64,000 bases of DNA from CAVVEQ01 sp963828855 (GTDB lineage: Bacteria; Chloroflexota; Anaerolineae; Anaerolineales; Anaerolineaceae), in contig CAWHGB010000005.1 in NCBI GenBank assembly GCA_963828855.1, positions 124,001 through 188,000 of the forward strand, written 5' to 3'. The translations under genes were made by a program, and so were the position numbers. Below the pieces are notes generated by a model, which saw only the letters and a list, made by a program, of their open reading frames with translations, was not told where the DNA came from and made no database searches. Positions 19,840 to 26,970 of the stretch are shown here, piece by piece (the stretch's first letter is position 1; every line of letters starts with the position of its first letter).

Positions 19840-20847
19840 ATGCGCATCACCCGCGAAACCCTTCTCAAGCATACCCGCCAGACCGTCAATTTCCGCCTGG
19901 CGCAGGATAAGACCGTGGTATGCGTCTACCTCACCGGCTCGCTCGTGAACGAGGATCCCGTTATCGGCGGAACCGCGGATATCGACCTGGTATTCGTGCA
20001 CGACCGCCTGCCCAAGGTGGATCGCGAGGTATTGCGCGTGACCGACGAGGTCACTTTCGATATCGCCCATTTTTCCCAGATGAATTACGACCAGCCGCGC
20101 CGCCTGCGCCTGAACCCGTGGTTGGGTTCCTACATGATCGCCGATCCGATCCTGCTCTTCGAAAACCAGCACTGGTTCGAGTTCACCCAGGCCAGCGTGG
20201 CAGCCCAGTTCTACCAACCCGATACTGTGCTGGCGCGGGTGCGCCCGCTCGCCGATTATGCCCGCCAGGTCTGGATGGATTTTTCATCCAAACCGGTGGA
20301 GCCCGGCATCCCGCCGCTTCTGACTTATCTTAAAGCTCTGCAGAACGCCGGGAACGCAGTCGCCTGTCTCTACGGTCCGCCCCTGCCGGAGCGGCGGTTC
20401 TTCATGCTCTTCCCAAAACGCGCCCTGAAAGCCGGCAAACCTGATCTCACCGCCGGGTTGATCGGGCTCTTCGTCCGTCAGCCTCCCACCGACGAGTTGT
20501 GGGCGGGTTGGATGATCGACTGGGAGAATATTTTCGACACCGTTTCTGCGCTCTCATCCTGCCCGGTGAAACTGCAGCCTGCAAGGAAAGCTTATTATCT
20601 TTCCGCCATGCAGGCCCTGCGGACCGAAAATGCCCCCGGTGCGCTCTGGCTGCTGCTGCACACCTGGACCGAGCTGGCCGCACATCTGCGCTCCAACGCT
20701 GCCGCCCTGCACCCCTATAACGAATTCCGCCGCGCGCTCGGCCTGGATGAAGCCTCGCTTAAATCGCGCTTTTCCGACCTGGATAAATTCCTGGATCGGG
20801 TGGATGAAACGCTGGATGATTTCGCCCTCTCCAGCGGCATCCGCTAA
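19840..20847 (+). CDS. Nucleotidyltransferase-domain protein, 335 aa
   Basis: The N-terminal ~100 residues have the polymerase-beta nucleotidyltransferase signature: YLTGSLVNEDPVIGGTADIDLVFV, that is Gly-Ser plus the DxD carboxylates, and a later Asp in VTFDIAHFSQ. The C-terminal ~200 residues are helical and unassigned (HEPN-like would be my guess, not shown). Intact; ATG 19840 is 9 nt behind AAGGA. It follows deoxynucleoside kinase copy 1 on the same strand and is followed by the DnaA-box region. Target of nucleotidyl transfer unknown. Confidence 0.75.
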   Translation: MRITRETLLKHTRQTVNFRLAQDKTVVCVYLTGSLVNEDPVIGGTADIDLVFVHDRLPKVDREVLRVTDEVTFDIAHFSQMNYDQPRRLRLNPWLGSYMIADPILLFENQHWFEFTQASVAAQFYQPDTVLARVRPLADYARQVWMDFSSKPVEPGIPPLLTYLKALQNAGNAVACLYGPPLPERRFFMLFPKRALKAGKPDLTAGLIGLFVRQPPTDELWAGWMIDWENIFDTVSALSSCPVKLQPARKAYYLSAMQALRTENAPGALWLLLHTWTELAAHLRSNAAALHPYNEFRRALGLDEASLKSRFSDLDKFLDRVDETLDDFALSSGIR

Positions 20848-20863
20848 ATTCTCCCCAACGCCC

Positions 20864-21191
20864 TGTGGATAACTGGCTGAAAAGTGTGGATAAGTCCATC
20901 GAATTGTGGACAAATGTTCAAAATTTTAATGAAGGGCACTTTGATTTTCCATATTTCTAAAAATATGGTTCGGTTGAATTTCGCCATTAAACTCTTTTCC
21001 GCACGAACCCTACATTATCCACACCCTTCCTGTGGATAATGTGGATAAGGGAAACCTCCAGCCGTGCCATCCCCGGGTAGTTCAAGCCCCCACAGGCACC
21101 GGGTGGTGGCGAAATAAATCGCGATTCTCCACATATCCCCAACCCCTACGAAGACTACTATTAATAAATAACCATATAAATATATGGATAA
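20864..21191. other. Candidate replication origin: DnaA-box cluster with AT-rich core
   Basis: Five perfect DnaA boxes (TTATCCACA or complement) at 20864-20872, 20885-20893, 21031-21039 and 21040-21048 on the minus strand and 21015-21023 on the plus strand, plus one-mismatch boxes at 20905-20913, 21125-21133 and 21183-21191. The first three start 21 and 20 nt apart, two helical turns. Between the two clusters, 20914-21000 is strongly AT-rich against a GC-rich surround and holds an inverted repeat (CCATATTT, AAATATGG, 20949-20968). A second AT-rich run is 21154-21191. No gene fits in 20848-21313. dnaA and dnaN are not in this window, so the origin call is inference. Confidence 0.6.
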
Positions 21192-21313
21192 CTCCTCACT
21201 CATTCAACGCTTGTATGTGTGCATAAAATCCTGTATAGTATGAAAAATGAATTTGCCCATTGAGCATCATTGATGTGTCACGCTGCCCTGCAAGGGGAGA
21301 AGGAGAAGAACAG

Positions 21314-21574
21314 ATGGATGTCATCAAGGTCAAGGCAAATTCCCGCACGGCAGCCGTTGCAGGAGCGATCGCCGGGGTGATGCGCGAGCACAAACACGCC
21401 GATGTGCAAGCCATTGGAGCCGGAGCTGTGAACCAGGCTGTAAAGGCACTGGTTCTCGCCAAGGGGTACCTGGCGGAGGATGGGATCATCATCGTTTGCA
21501 TCCCCGAGTTCGTGGATGTGGAAATCGACGGTAACGTTCGCACCGCCGTCAAGCTGGTGGTGGAACCGCGCTGA
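21314..21574 (+). CDS. spoVS: SpoVS family protein
   Basis: 86-residue protein of the stage V sporulation protein S family, an Alba-like small nucleic-acid-binding fold. The family core is plain: VIKVKANSRTAAVAGAIAG, IGAGAVNQAVKALVLAKGYL and CIPEFVDVEIDGNVRTAVKL. Intact; ATG 21314 lies 9 nt behind AAGGAG. In non-sporulating lineages (Thermus, Chloroflexota) members are widespread, and a role outside sporulation is assumed. It is the first gene after the DnaA-box region and converges with the second deoxynucleoside kinase, 18 nt away. Confidence 0.92.
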   Translation: MDVIKVKANSRTAAVAGAIAGVMREHKHADVQAIGAGAVNQAVKALVLAKGYLAEDGIIIVCIPEFVDVEIDGNVRTAVKLVVEPR

Positions 21575-21592
21575 CCAAAACTTCAGACTGAT

Positions 21593-22252
21593 CTATTTTG
21601 AGTTGGAAATTTCTTCCGGGGCGAAAATGACCTCGTCCTTGCCGGTTAATTTCTCCTGGATCTTGGCCACGATCAGGTCCAGGTGCATGCTGTGGGCAAC
21701 GAAATCCAGGTCGTCGGCCGGGACGGTGAGCACCGGGCAGATGTTGAAGTTGCGGATCCAATCCTCATAGATGGAATTTAAATTGGAGAGATATTCCGGG
21801 GCAATCTTGCGCTCGTAATCCCGGTCGCGCAGGTCGATGCGCCGGGTGAGGGTATCCACCGAGGCGCGCAGGTAGATCATCAGGTTCGGCGCCGGCAGGA
21901 ATTCCTGGATGGTGTGATAGAGGGCGTGGTAGGTCTCGTAATCGCGTTCGGCCAGGAACCCTTGCAGGAAAAGATTTCGGGCGAATATCTCCGCATCTTC
22001 ATAGATGGAGCGGTCCTGCACCACTGAACCGGGGTAATGGATCAGGTCCTTTTGCAGGCGCAGGCGGTGGGTGAGGAAGAAAATCTGCGACTGGAACGAG
22101 TAGGCGTACATATCGCGGTAAAAATCCGCAAGGTAGGGATTTTCGGTGACCGGCTCGAAGAAGGGCTTCCAATCCAGCCGTTCGCAGAGCATCTCCACCA
22201 GGGTGGATTTGCCCACGCCGATATTGCCGGCGACCGCGATATATTTTTTCAT
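21593..22252 (-). CDS. Deoxynucleoside kinase, copy 2
   Basis: 219-residue dNK-family kinase. P-loop AGNIGVGKST (~8-17), EPVTENPYLADFY (catalytic Glu), FQSQIFFLTHRLRLQKDL, VQDRSIYEDAEIFA (the ERS/DRS motif) and the lid RIDLRDRDYERKIAPEYL. Intact; ATG 22252 is 6 nt behind GGAGG. It shares the overall plan with copy 1 at 19149 but keeps the canonical DRS motif, so the two probably differ in substrate, as dAK/dCK and dGK pairs do in several Gram-positive species; which is which cannot be told here. Confidence 0.92.
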   Translation of the reverse strand: MKKYIAVAGNIGVGKSTLVEMLCERLDWKPFFEPVTENPYLADFYRDMYAYSFQSQIFFLTHRLRLQKDLIHYPGSVVQDRSIYEDAEIFARNLFLQGFLAERDYETYHALYHTIQEFLPAPNLMIYLRASVDTLTRRIDLRDRDYERKIAPEYLSNLNSIYEDWIRNFNICPVLTVPADDLDFVAHSMHLDLIVAKIQEKLTGKDEVIFAPEEISNSK

Positions 22253-22309
22253 GCGCGCCTCCGCGGGGATGAAGGGATGCAGGTATTATAGCATCGCGCT
22301 GTTTTAAAC

Positions 22310-22345
22310 GAAAAAGGAGGCAGCCGGTATTGGGACTGCCTCCTT
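22310..22345 (-). terminator. Rho-independent terminator of the ferredoxin gene
   Basis: On the minus strand AAGGAGGCAG (22345-22336) pairs with CTGCCTCCTT (22323-22314), then T5. It follows the ferredoxin stop codon by 13 nt. Confidence 0.92.
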
Positions 22346-22358
22346 AATAGGGGATAGA

Positions 22359-22535
22359 TCAACTTACTTTGCTGATCGCGTCCACAGGGCAGACTTCCAC
22401 GCACTTGGCGTCGTCGGAGCACTTGGGCTCGTCGATGACGTAGGTACCGTTCTGCTCCGAGATGGCGGCTTCCGGGCACTCGGGTTCGCAGGCGCCGCAG
22501 GCGATGCACACGTCGGGGTCAATACGATGGGCCAT
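22359..22535 (-). CDS. Small 2[4Fe-4S]-type ferredoxin with a CxxD cluster motif
   Basis: 58-residue bacterial-type ferredoxin, an electron carrier. First cluster motif: CIACGACEPECP (CxxCxxCxxxCP). The second is CSDDAKCVEVCP, where the second Cys of CxxCxxC is replaced by Asp. In archaeal ferredoxins with CxxD (Pyrococcus furiosus) the Asp ligates a [4Fe-4S] cluster or leaves a labile [3Fe-4S] one; by analogy this protein may hold one unusual cluster. ATG 22535 follows AAGGAATAAAAAT. Intact, single-gene unit with its own terminator. Confidence 0.93.
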   Translation of the reverse strand: MAHRIDPDVCIACGACEPECPEAAISEQNGTYVIDEPKCSDDAKCVEVCPVDAISKVS

Positions 22536-22628
22536 ATTTTTATTCCTTTCGGGTTTCAAGCCCCGGGGGGCCTGTTTGGTGACCCAAGAATAGCACAACC
22601 CCGCGGATTCTGTCAATACGCGCTGGCA

Positions 22629-22658
22629 TTGACAAACATCACTTGCGGACTGTATAAT
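22629..22658 (+). promoter_or_regulatory. Consensus sigma-70 promoter of tRNA-Asn
   Basis: Perfect TTGACA (22629-22634) and perfect TATAAT (22653-22658) with 18 nt between. The tRNA begins 11 nt after the -10 box. Confidence 0.9.
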
Positions 22659-22669
22659 TCGCATCGCCT

Positions 22670-22743
22670 TCCTCGATAGCTCAATTTGGCAGAGCGGGCG
22701 GCTGTTAACCGCTAGGTTCCAGGTTCGAGTCCTGGTCGGGGAG
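22670..22743 (+). tRNA. tRNA-Asn (anticodon GTT)
   Basis: 74-nt cloverleaf. Acceptor stem TCCTCGA with TCGGGGA (one T-G pair), D arm TAGCTCAATTTGGCAGAGC, anticodon stem-loop GGCGGCTGTTAACCGC with GTT, T arm CCAGGTTCGAGTCCTGG. CCA is not encoded. A T-run follows within 2 nt. Confidence 0.95.
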
Positions 22744-22759
22744 CTTTTTTATTTAATCT

Positions 22760-22788
22760 GTAGGTCGGACACCGATTTTGTGTCCGAC
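22760..22788 (-). repeat. Hairpin repeat family A, copy 1 (inverted)
   Basis: GTAGGTCGG, ACACCGATTTTGTGTCCGAC: reverse-complement relative of the copies at 23471 and 24109. GTCGGACAC pairs with GTGTCCGAC. Confidence 0.6.
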
Positions 22789-22924
22789 GTTTTGTTTTTC
22801 AACCGGGCGGGTTATGGAAGCAGGTGGGAAACCTCCAGCTCAACGGATCCAACCAACAATCACCCATTAAGTTGTATATTATTAATGGATTTACCCGTTC
22901 TTTTCTATGAAAGGCAGGCTACTT

Positions 22925-23583
22925 ATGGGAAAAGCGACACAGGATTTGCGCAGCGAGCACGATGCCATCTTGCACGTTCTTGAGATCCTCGACCGGGCGC
23001 TGGCCGGCGCGGAGAAAGACGAGGATGAAATGCTTCGGTTTGGGGGTGAGCTAATCCGCTTTCTGAAGACCTTTGCCGATAAATGCCACCATGGCAAGGA
23101 GGAGAATTACCTCTTTGAAGAGATGGTTCAGAGGGGCGTGCCCAACGAAGGCGGGCCGATCGGGGTGATGCTCGCGGAGCACAAGCTGGGCAGGGAGTAT
23201 ATCGCGGGGATGGCGGAAGCGATTGATTTAAAAGACCTGGCGAAATTTAGCGAAGCCGCCGGGATGTACCGCGACCTGCTTCGCCCGCACATCCAGAAGG
23301 AGAACACCATTCTCTTCGTTATGGCTGATCAGGCTCCTGGATGACGGCTGCCCAGGAAGCGATGTTTGAGAAGTTCGAGCAGCACGAGGAAAGCGTGATC
23401 GGTCACGGGGTGCACGAGGAGCTGCATGCCATGATCCACCAATGGGAAGAGGAATTCGGTAATTTAGTAAAGGGGTTTGATGTCGGTCACGCAACCGGTG
23501 ACCGACCTACGATAATCAGGATTTATTGGAGGAATCATGTTCGTGGATCTGGAAACAGAACGATTGCATTTAAAGTGCATTGA
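22925..23583 (+). CDS. Hemerythrin-domain protein (frameshifted)
   Basis: Four-helix-bundle hemerythrin, probably carrying a di-iron site that binds O2 or NO. Ligand-type residues: LRSEHDAILHVLEI, TFADKCHHGKEENYLFEEM (HxxxE), MLAEHKLGREYI and LRPHIQKENTILFVMADQ. After 23335 the frame must shift to continue QEAMFEKFEQHEESVIGHG, so there are one or two breaks near 23335-23355. The open frame then runs into repeat A and the next gene (to 23583); the true end is probably near 23460-23480. ATG 22925 was chosen over 22907 because AGG lies 8 nt before it. Confidence 0.75.
23471..23513 (+). repeat. Hairpin repeat family A, copy 2
   Basis: About 42 nt; shares TCACGCAACCG and TGACCGACCTACGA with copy 3 (24109-24152), roughly 36 of 42 positions equal. 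GGTCAC and GTGACC inside form a short stem. It lies just before the acetyltransferase gene. Confidence 0.65.
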
Positions 23584-24064
23584 TCAAAGTGACAGGGAAT
23601 TTATTTTCGAAGAATTCCAAAATGATTATATTAATCAATATTTGTATGACCAGGAACCGATGACAGATATTAAACAAGCGGATGATCTAATTGATTTTTA
23701 TAATATGAAGGAGCCAAGAAATCAAAACAGATGGGTACTGATAAACAAACTTGAAAATATAAAAATGGGCACCTGCGGGTTCCACATTTGGGATAGAGAA
23801 AAGAATAAAGTTGAAATAGGTTTTGAGCTTATGCAGCAGTATACCGGGAAAGGATTTATGACGGAAGCCGTAGAGGCGATTATTAAATTTGCACGAACGG
23901 AAATGAAAGTAAATAAGATAATTGCCATTGTGTATATCGAAAATCGGAATTGCAAAAGATTACTGGAAAAGTTCGGATTCATCATTGTTGGTAAGGAAGA
24001 ATGTAAATTTCGGGAAAGTATGTATTTACATGATATTTATGAATTGGAGATTCTGAAAGGATAG
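23537..24064 (+). CDS. GNAT N-acetyltransferase, RimJ/RimL-like
   Basis: 175-residue acetyltransferase of the RimJ/RimL group. Opening LETERLHLKCIDQSDREFIF, then IGFELMQQYTGKGFMTEAVEAIIKFA, the acetyl-CoA loop (Q-x-x-G-K-G), and VYIENRNCKRLLEKFGFI. Intact; ATG 23537 sits behind GGAGG. Base composition is far lower in GC than nearly all the window (codons ATT, AAA, GAA, TAT prevail), and it is framed by direct copies of repeat A, which suggests recent acquisition. Acceptor substrate unknown. Confidence 0.88.
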   Translation: MFVDLETERLHLKCIDQSDREFIFEEFQNDYINQYLYDQEPMTDIKQADDLIDFYNMKEPRNQNRWVLINKLENIKMGTCGFHIWDREKNKVEIGFELMQQYTGKGFMTEAVEAIIKFARTEMKVNKIIAIVYIENRNCKRLLEKFGFIIVGKEECKFRESMYLHDIYELEILKG

Positions 24065-24108
24065 GGTTTGGATTTCGGCGAAGCGAGGGGGGAGTTCGGA
24101 ATTCGATG

Positions 24109-24152
24109 AAGGGATTAAATGTTAGTCACGCAACCGTTGACCGACCTACGAC
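24109..24152 (+). repeat. Hairpin repeat family A, copy 3
   Basis: Same orientation as copy 2, so copies 2 and 3 are direct repeats on either side of the acetyltransferase gene. Confidence 0.65.
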
Positions 24153-24218
24153 TGATTACAAAATTTTCTTAATATAGCATTGAAGTGGTAATCTTCTAAT
24201 ATTGAAATAAAGTCTTTC

Positions 24219-24764
24219 TCACTTTTTATCATTGGGCAGAATTTTTGGGTGATTAATTTTCAGAGCTACACGAAGCCATTTGACAGATTCAATAGCATTT
24301 GCTTGGACAGCATAGCAACAGGCATTATTGTAGTACGCGTCTCCTTCATCAGGCAATAAGTTTATTGCATAATCATAATCACTAATTGCTAAATCATATT
24401 TCTGGAATTTAGCATACACAACACCCCGATTATTATATGCAGTGTAAGATTCAGGTTTAATTTTTATTGCTAAATTATAGTTTTCGATAGCTTTTTGCAA
24501 GTTTCCAAGTTCGCTATAACTTGCACCGCGATTTACAATTGCATCTGCATTATTTGGGTTGATTTTTATTGCTTTTCCTAGAGATCTTAACGCCTCATTA
24601 TAATTTCCTGTTTTATGAAGGATGATTCCTTTATTTAGATGCGCAAATTCTGAATCCGGTTGTAGATTAATCGCCGATTCAAAATCTCGGAGAGCATTTT
24701 CATTCTGAAGTTTTGCGTGACATGACGCTGCTTCTAAACTAAACTCATCCCCAATCGCTACGAT
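24219..24764 (-). pseudogene. TPR-repeat protein, 5' end missing
   Basis: Open frame of 181 codons, all tetratricopeptide repeats: NALRDFESAINLQPDSEFAHL, NYNEALRSLGKAIKINPNNAD, NLQKAIENYNLAIKIKPESY, KYDLAISDYDYAINLLPDEGD. Each repeat has the expected 34-residue spacing. Upstream the frame closes at a TGA (24765-24767) before any ATG, GTG or TTG in a sensible place, so the start is lost; a TTG at 24500 would give only the last 93 residues. Low GC like the acetyltransferase. Either a truncated immigrant gene or a gene cut by an indel near 24765. Confidence 0.7.
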
Positions 24765-25580
24765 TCATGTTCCTTGATAATGTTCATCCGGACAGCAGCG
24801 TTAGACCTTGTTAAAGCGATTATCATCGAATCGGACGAACTACATTGGCAGCTTCAATCATCGAATTTCCCAGGATATTAAAAATTCTCAATCTTCAATG
24901 AATGATTTTAGCAGCGGTCTCTTATTAGAGCGTTTTCTCCTGGTGGATACAATTTACGGTGTTCAGCTGCTACCTCATTAGGTTTCCTGTTGCCTGGAAT
25001 CTTGATTTAAGCCAATAGCTATCGTGAAATCGGTCAAGCCTTACGATGGCACAATTGCAGATCCGTATTTTCGCCAGCTATTATGGTTGTGTGCGATTCG
25101 AAACAAATTGAAAGCATTTTTCGGTTAATGCTCAGCGCCTGATGATCCTACGTTAGAGATTCTCCACATTAGACCCGATGTAGTAAGGAACTAGGAATTA
25201 CCCCAGATATTAATGATATCAAGTTCGGGATCGCAAGAAATTATCATTAACCTTGCAACAGCCAACATATTCAATATTAACAGACAACACAGTTTATTGG
25301 TAAGAACCAGAAACCCCCTTGGTCAAAATTTGGGTATGGATGTTTATCCTTGAAGCCTATACATTATTCAACGATCTTACAGAACGGGTAGTTCTCAATT
25401 TGCAGCTATAACTTGCTAATTATAAATGCTTGTCATAAACACCATCGCGAAGGCATTTGGCAATTTCCCGAAAGGTTTTTGGTTCAGAGTGCCATGTAGA
25501 GCTAGAAGATATTATTTCTCGGTCAGGCTGTGACCGAATTAGTTGTTATCTATATGTGGAATCAAATTTGAAGAATCTTC
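24765..25580. other. Gene-free low-GC stretch
   Basis: About 0.8 kb with no open frame that I can support on either strand, no tRNA, no terminator-like hairpin with a T-run and no transposase remnant that I recognise. Composition matches the low-GC patch to its left. Read as decayed or foreign non-coding DNA. Confidence 0.6.
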
Positions 25581-25591
25581 GGAGGCACCCT

Positions 25592-25762
25592 ATGTCTGAC
25601 TCAACCCCTTCCTCACCCAAACCCGTGCGCGTGGATGCCGGCATGGGCATCATCTGGTTCATCGGCTGGATGTTCACCATCGCCTTCGCCAAGCTGCTCT
25701 GGTGGCAGGCCATCCTGGGGCTGATCATCTGGCCTTACTACCTCGGCCTCGCTGCCCGCTGA
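25592..25762 (+). CDS. Small single-pass membrane protein, 56 aa
   Basis: MSDSTPSSPKPVRVDAG followed by one or two closely spaced hydrophobic segments (IIWFIGWMFTIAFAKLLWWQ, AILGLIIWPYYLGLAAR). Function unknown. Supported by CGGAGG 6-7 nt before ATG 25592 and by high-GC codon use like the host genome, which also marks the right edge of the low-GC patch. A nested palindrome follows the stop. Confidence 0.65.
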   Translation: MSDSTPSSPKPVRVDAGMGIIWFIGWMFTIAFAKLLWWQAILGLIIWPYYLGLAAR

Positions 25763-25829
25763 CCCCTCCCACCCCGCCTCCCCTACCCTCCCCTTCCGGG
25801 GAAGGGGAGGGTTTCGAGACGGGAGGGGT
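25762..25829. repeat. Nested palindromic intergenic element
   Basis: Outer arms ACCCCTCCC (25762-25770) and GGGAGGGGT (25821-25829) enclose a perfect 12-bp stem CCCTCCCCTTCC / GGAAGGGGAGGG (25786-25811) with a 2-nt gap. No clear T-run follows, so it is a REP-like element more than a terminator. Confidence 0.55.
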
Positions 25830-25905
25830 TTCATTTTTGCATTCAACGCCGTTTTTCTTTATAATCCCTCCACTGTAACCTTTACTTGTAGGAGGTAATT
25901 TACCT

Positions 25906-26868
25906 ATGTCCCAAAAAACCTTGGACCTTAAACCCCAAAAGATCGCCATCATCGGCAGTGGCAAGGTGGGCACCACCTTCGCCTATGCCCTGCTGCTCAG
26001 CGGCAGGGTGGGCGAGATCGTTCTGATCGATATGGATAAGCAGCGCACCGAAGGCGAGGTGATGGACCTCTCGGACGCCGTGCCCCTTTCGCACCCCACC
26101 CGCATCACCCAGGGCGATTACCCCGACTGCGCCGGCGCGGACGTTGTGGTCATCGCCGCCGGGGCATCCCAGAAACCGGGCGAGACCCGCCTTGATTTAC
26201 TAAAACGCAACACTGCCATCTTCGCTCAGATCGTCCCGCAGATCATGCGCCATAACCCGCAGCCGCTCATCCTTAACGCCACCAACCCGGTGGATATCCT
26301 CAGCTATGCCGCCTGGAAGCTTTCCGGGCTGCCGCCCCAGCGCGTGATCGGCTCCGGTACCATCCTGGATACCGCCCGCTTCCGCGCCCTCTTGCGCGCC
26401 CGCTTCAACCTGGATGCGCGCAGCGTGCATGCCTACATCATCGGCGAGCACGGCGATTCGGAGGTTGCAGTTTGGAGCTCGGCCAACATCGCCGGTATGC
26501 CCCTCGACGACTACTGCCGCCTTGTGAGCGGAGATTTTTGCTCCGATGACCGCGCGAAAATGGCGGAACAGGTGCGCAATGCCGGCTACGGAGATCCTCT
26601 CCCGCAAGGGAGCCACATACTACGCGGTGGCGGTCGGCTTGCTGCGCATCGTGGAAAGCATCCTGCGGGATCAGCACAGCGTCCTCTCCGTCTCCAACCT
26701 GGTGCCCGGGTACTACGGCATCGAGGATGTCTATCTCAGCCTGCCCTCGGTGGTCGGCAGGGGCGGGGTGGAGAAGATCCTGCCGCTCAACCTGGATGAG
26801 ACCGAGCTGGCTGCCCGCATCGCTCGGCGGAGGTGATGCAGGGGTATATCCGCCAGTTGGAACTTTGA
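25906..26868 (+). CDS. ldh: L-lactate dehydrogenase (frameshifted)
   Basis: NAD-dependent dehydrogenase of the LDH/MDH family, ~318 residues. Rossmann motif IIGSGKVGTTFAYALL, IDMDKQRTEGEVMDL (Asp for NAD), and GASQKPGETRLDLLKRN: Gln at the specificity position favours pyruvate/lactate, where malate dehydrogenases have Arg. Then NATNPVDI and the catalytic IIGEHGDSEVAVWS. Two breaks: near 26590 (one extra G between RNA and ATEILSRKGATYYA) and near 26812, after which HRSAEVMQGYIRQLEL gives the expected C-terminus and a stop at 26866-26868. ATG 25906 is 10 nt behind AGGAGG. Confidence 0.9.
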
Positions 26869-26970
26869 TCCTTTTTTAAATTCGAACCCCCGACGATCCT
26901 TTGGTAGGCGTAGCGCCTGACCTCAAATTTCTCCTATAATATATGGATCGATGTCATTGAGGGGTTTTCG

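Noticed and set aside
24735..25165. Integron attC sites in the low-GC patch (GTTAGAC near 24807, GTTAGAG near 25155).
   Set aside because: No matching inverse core sites or long imperfect hairpins at the right distance, and no cassette-like genes between them.
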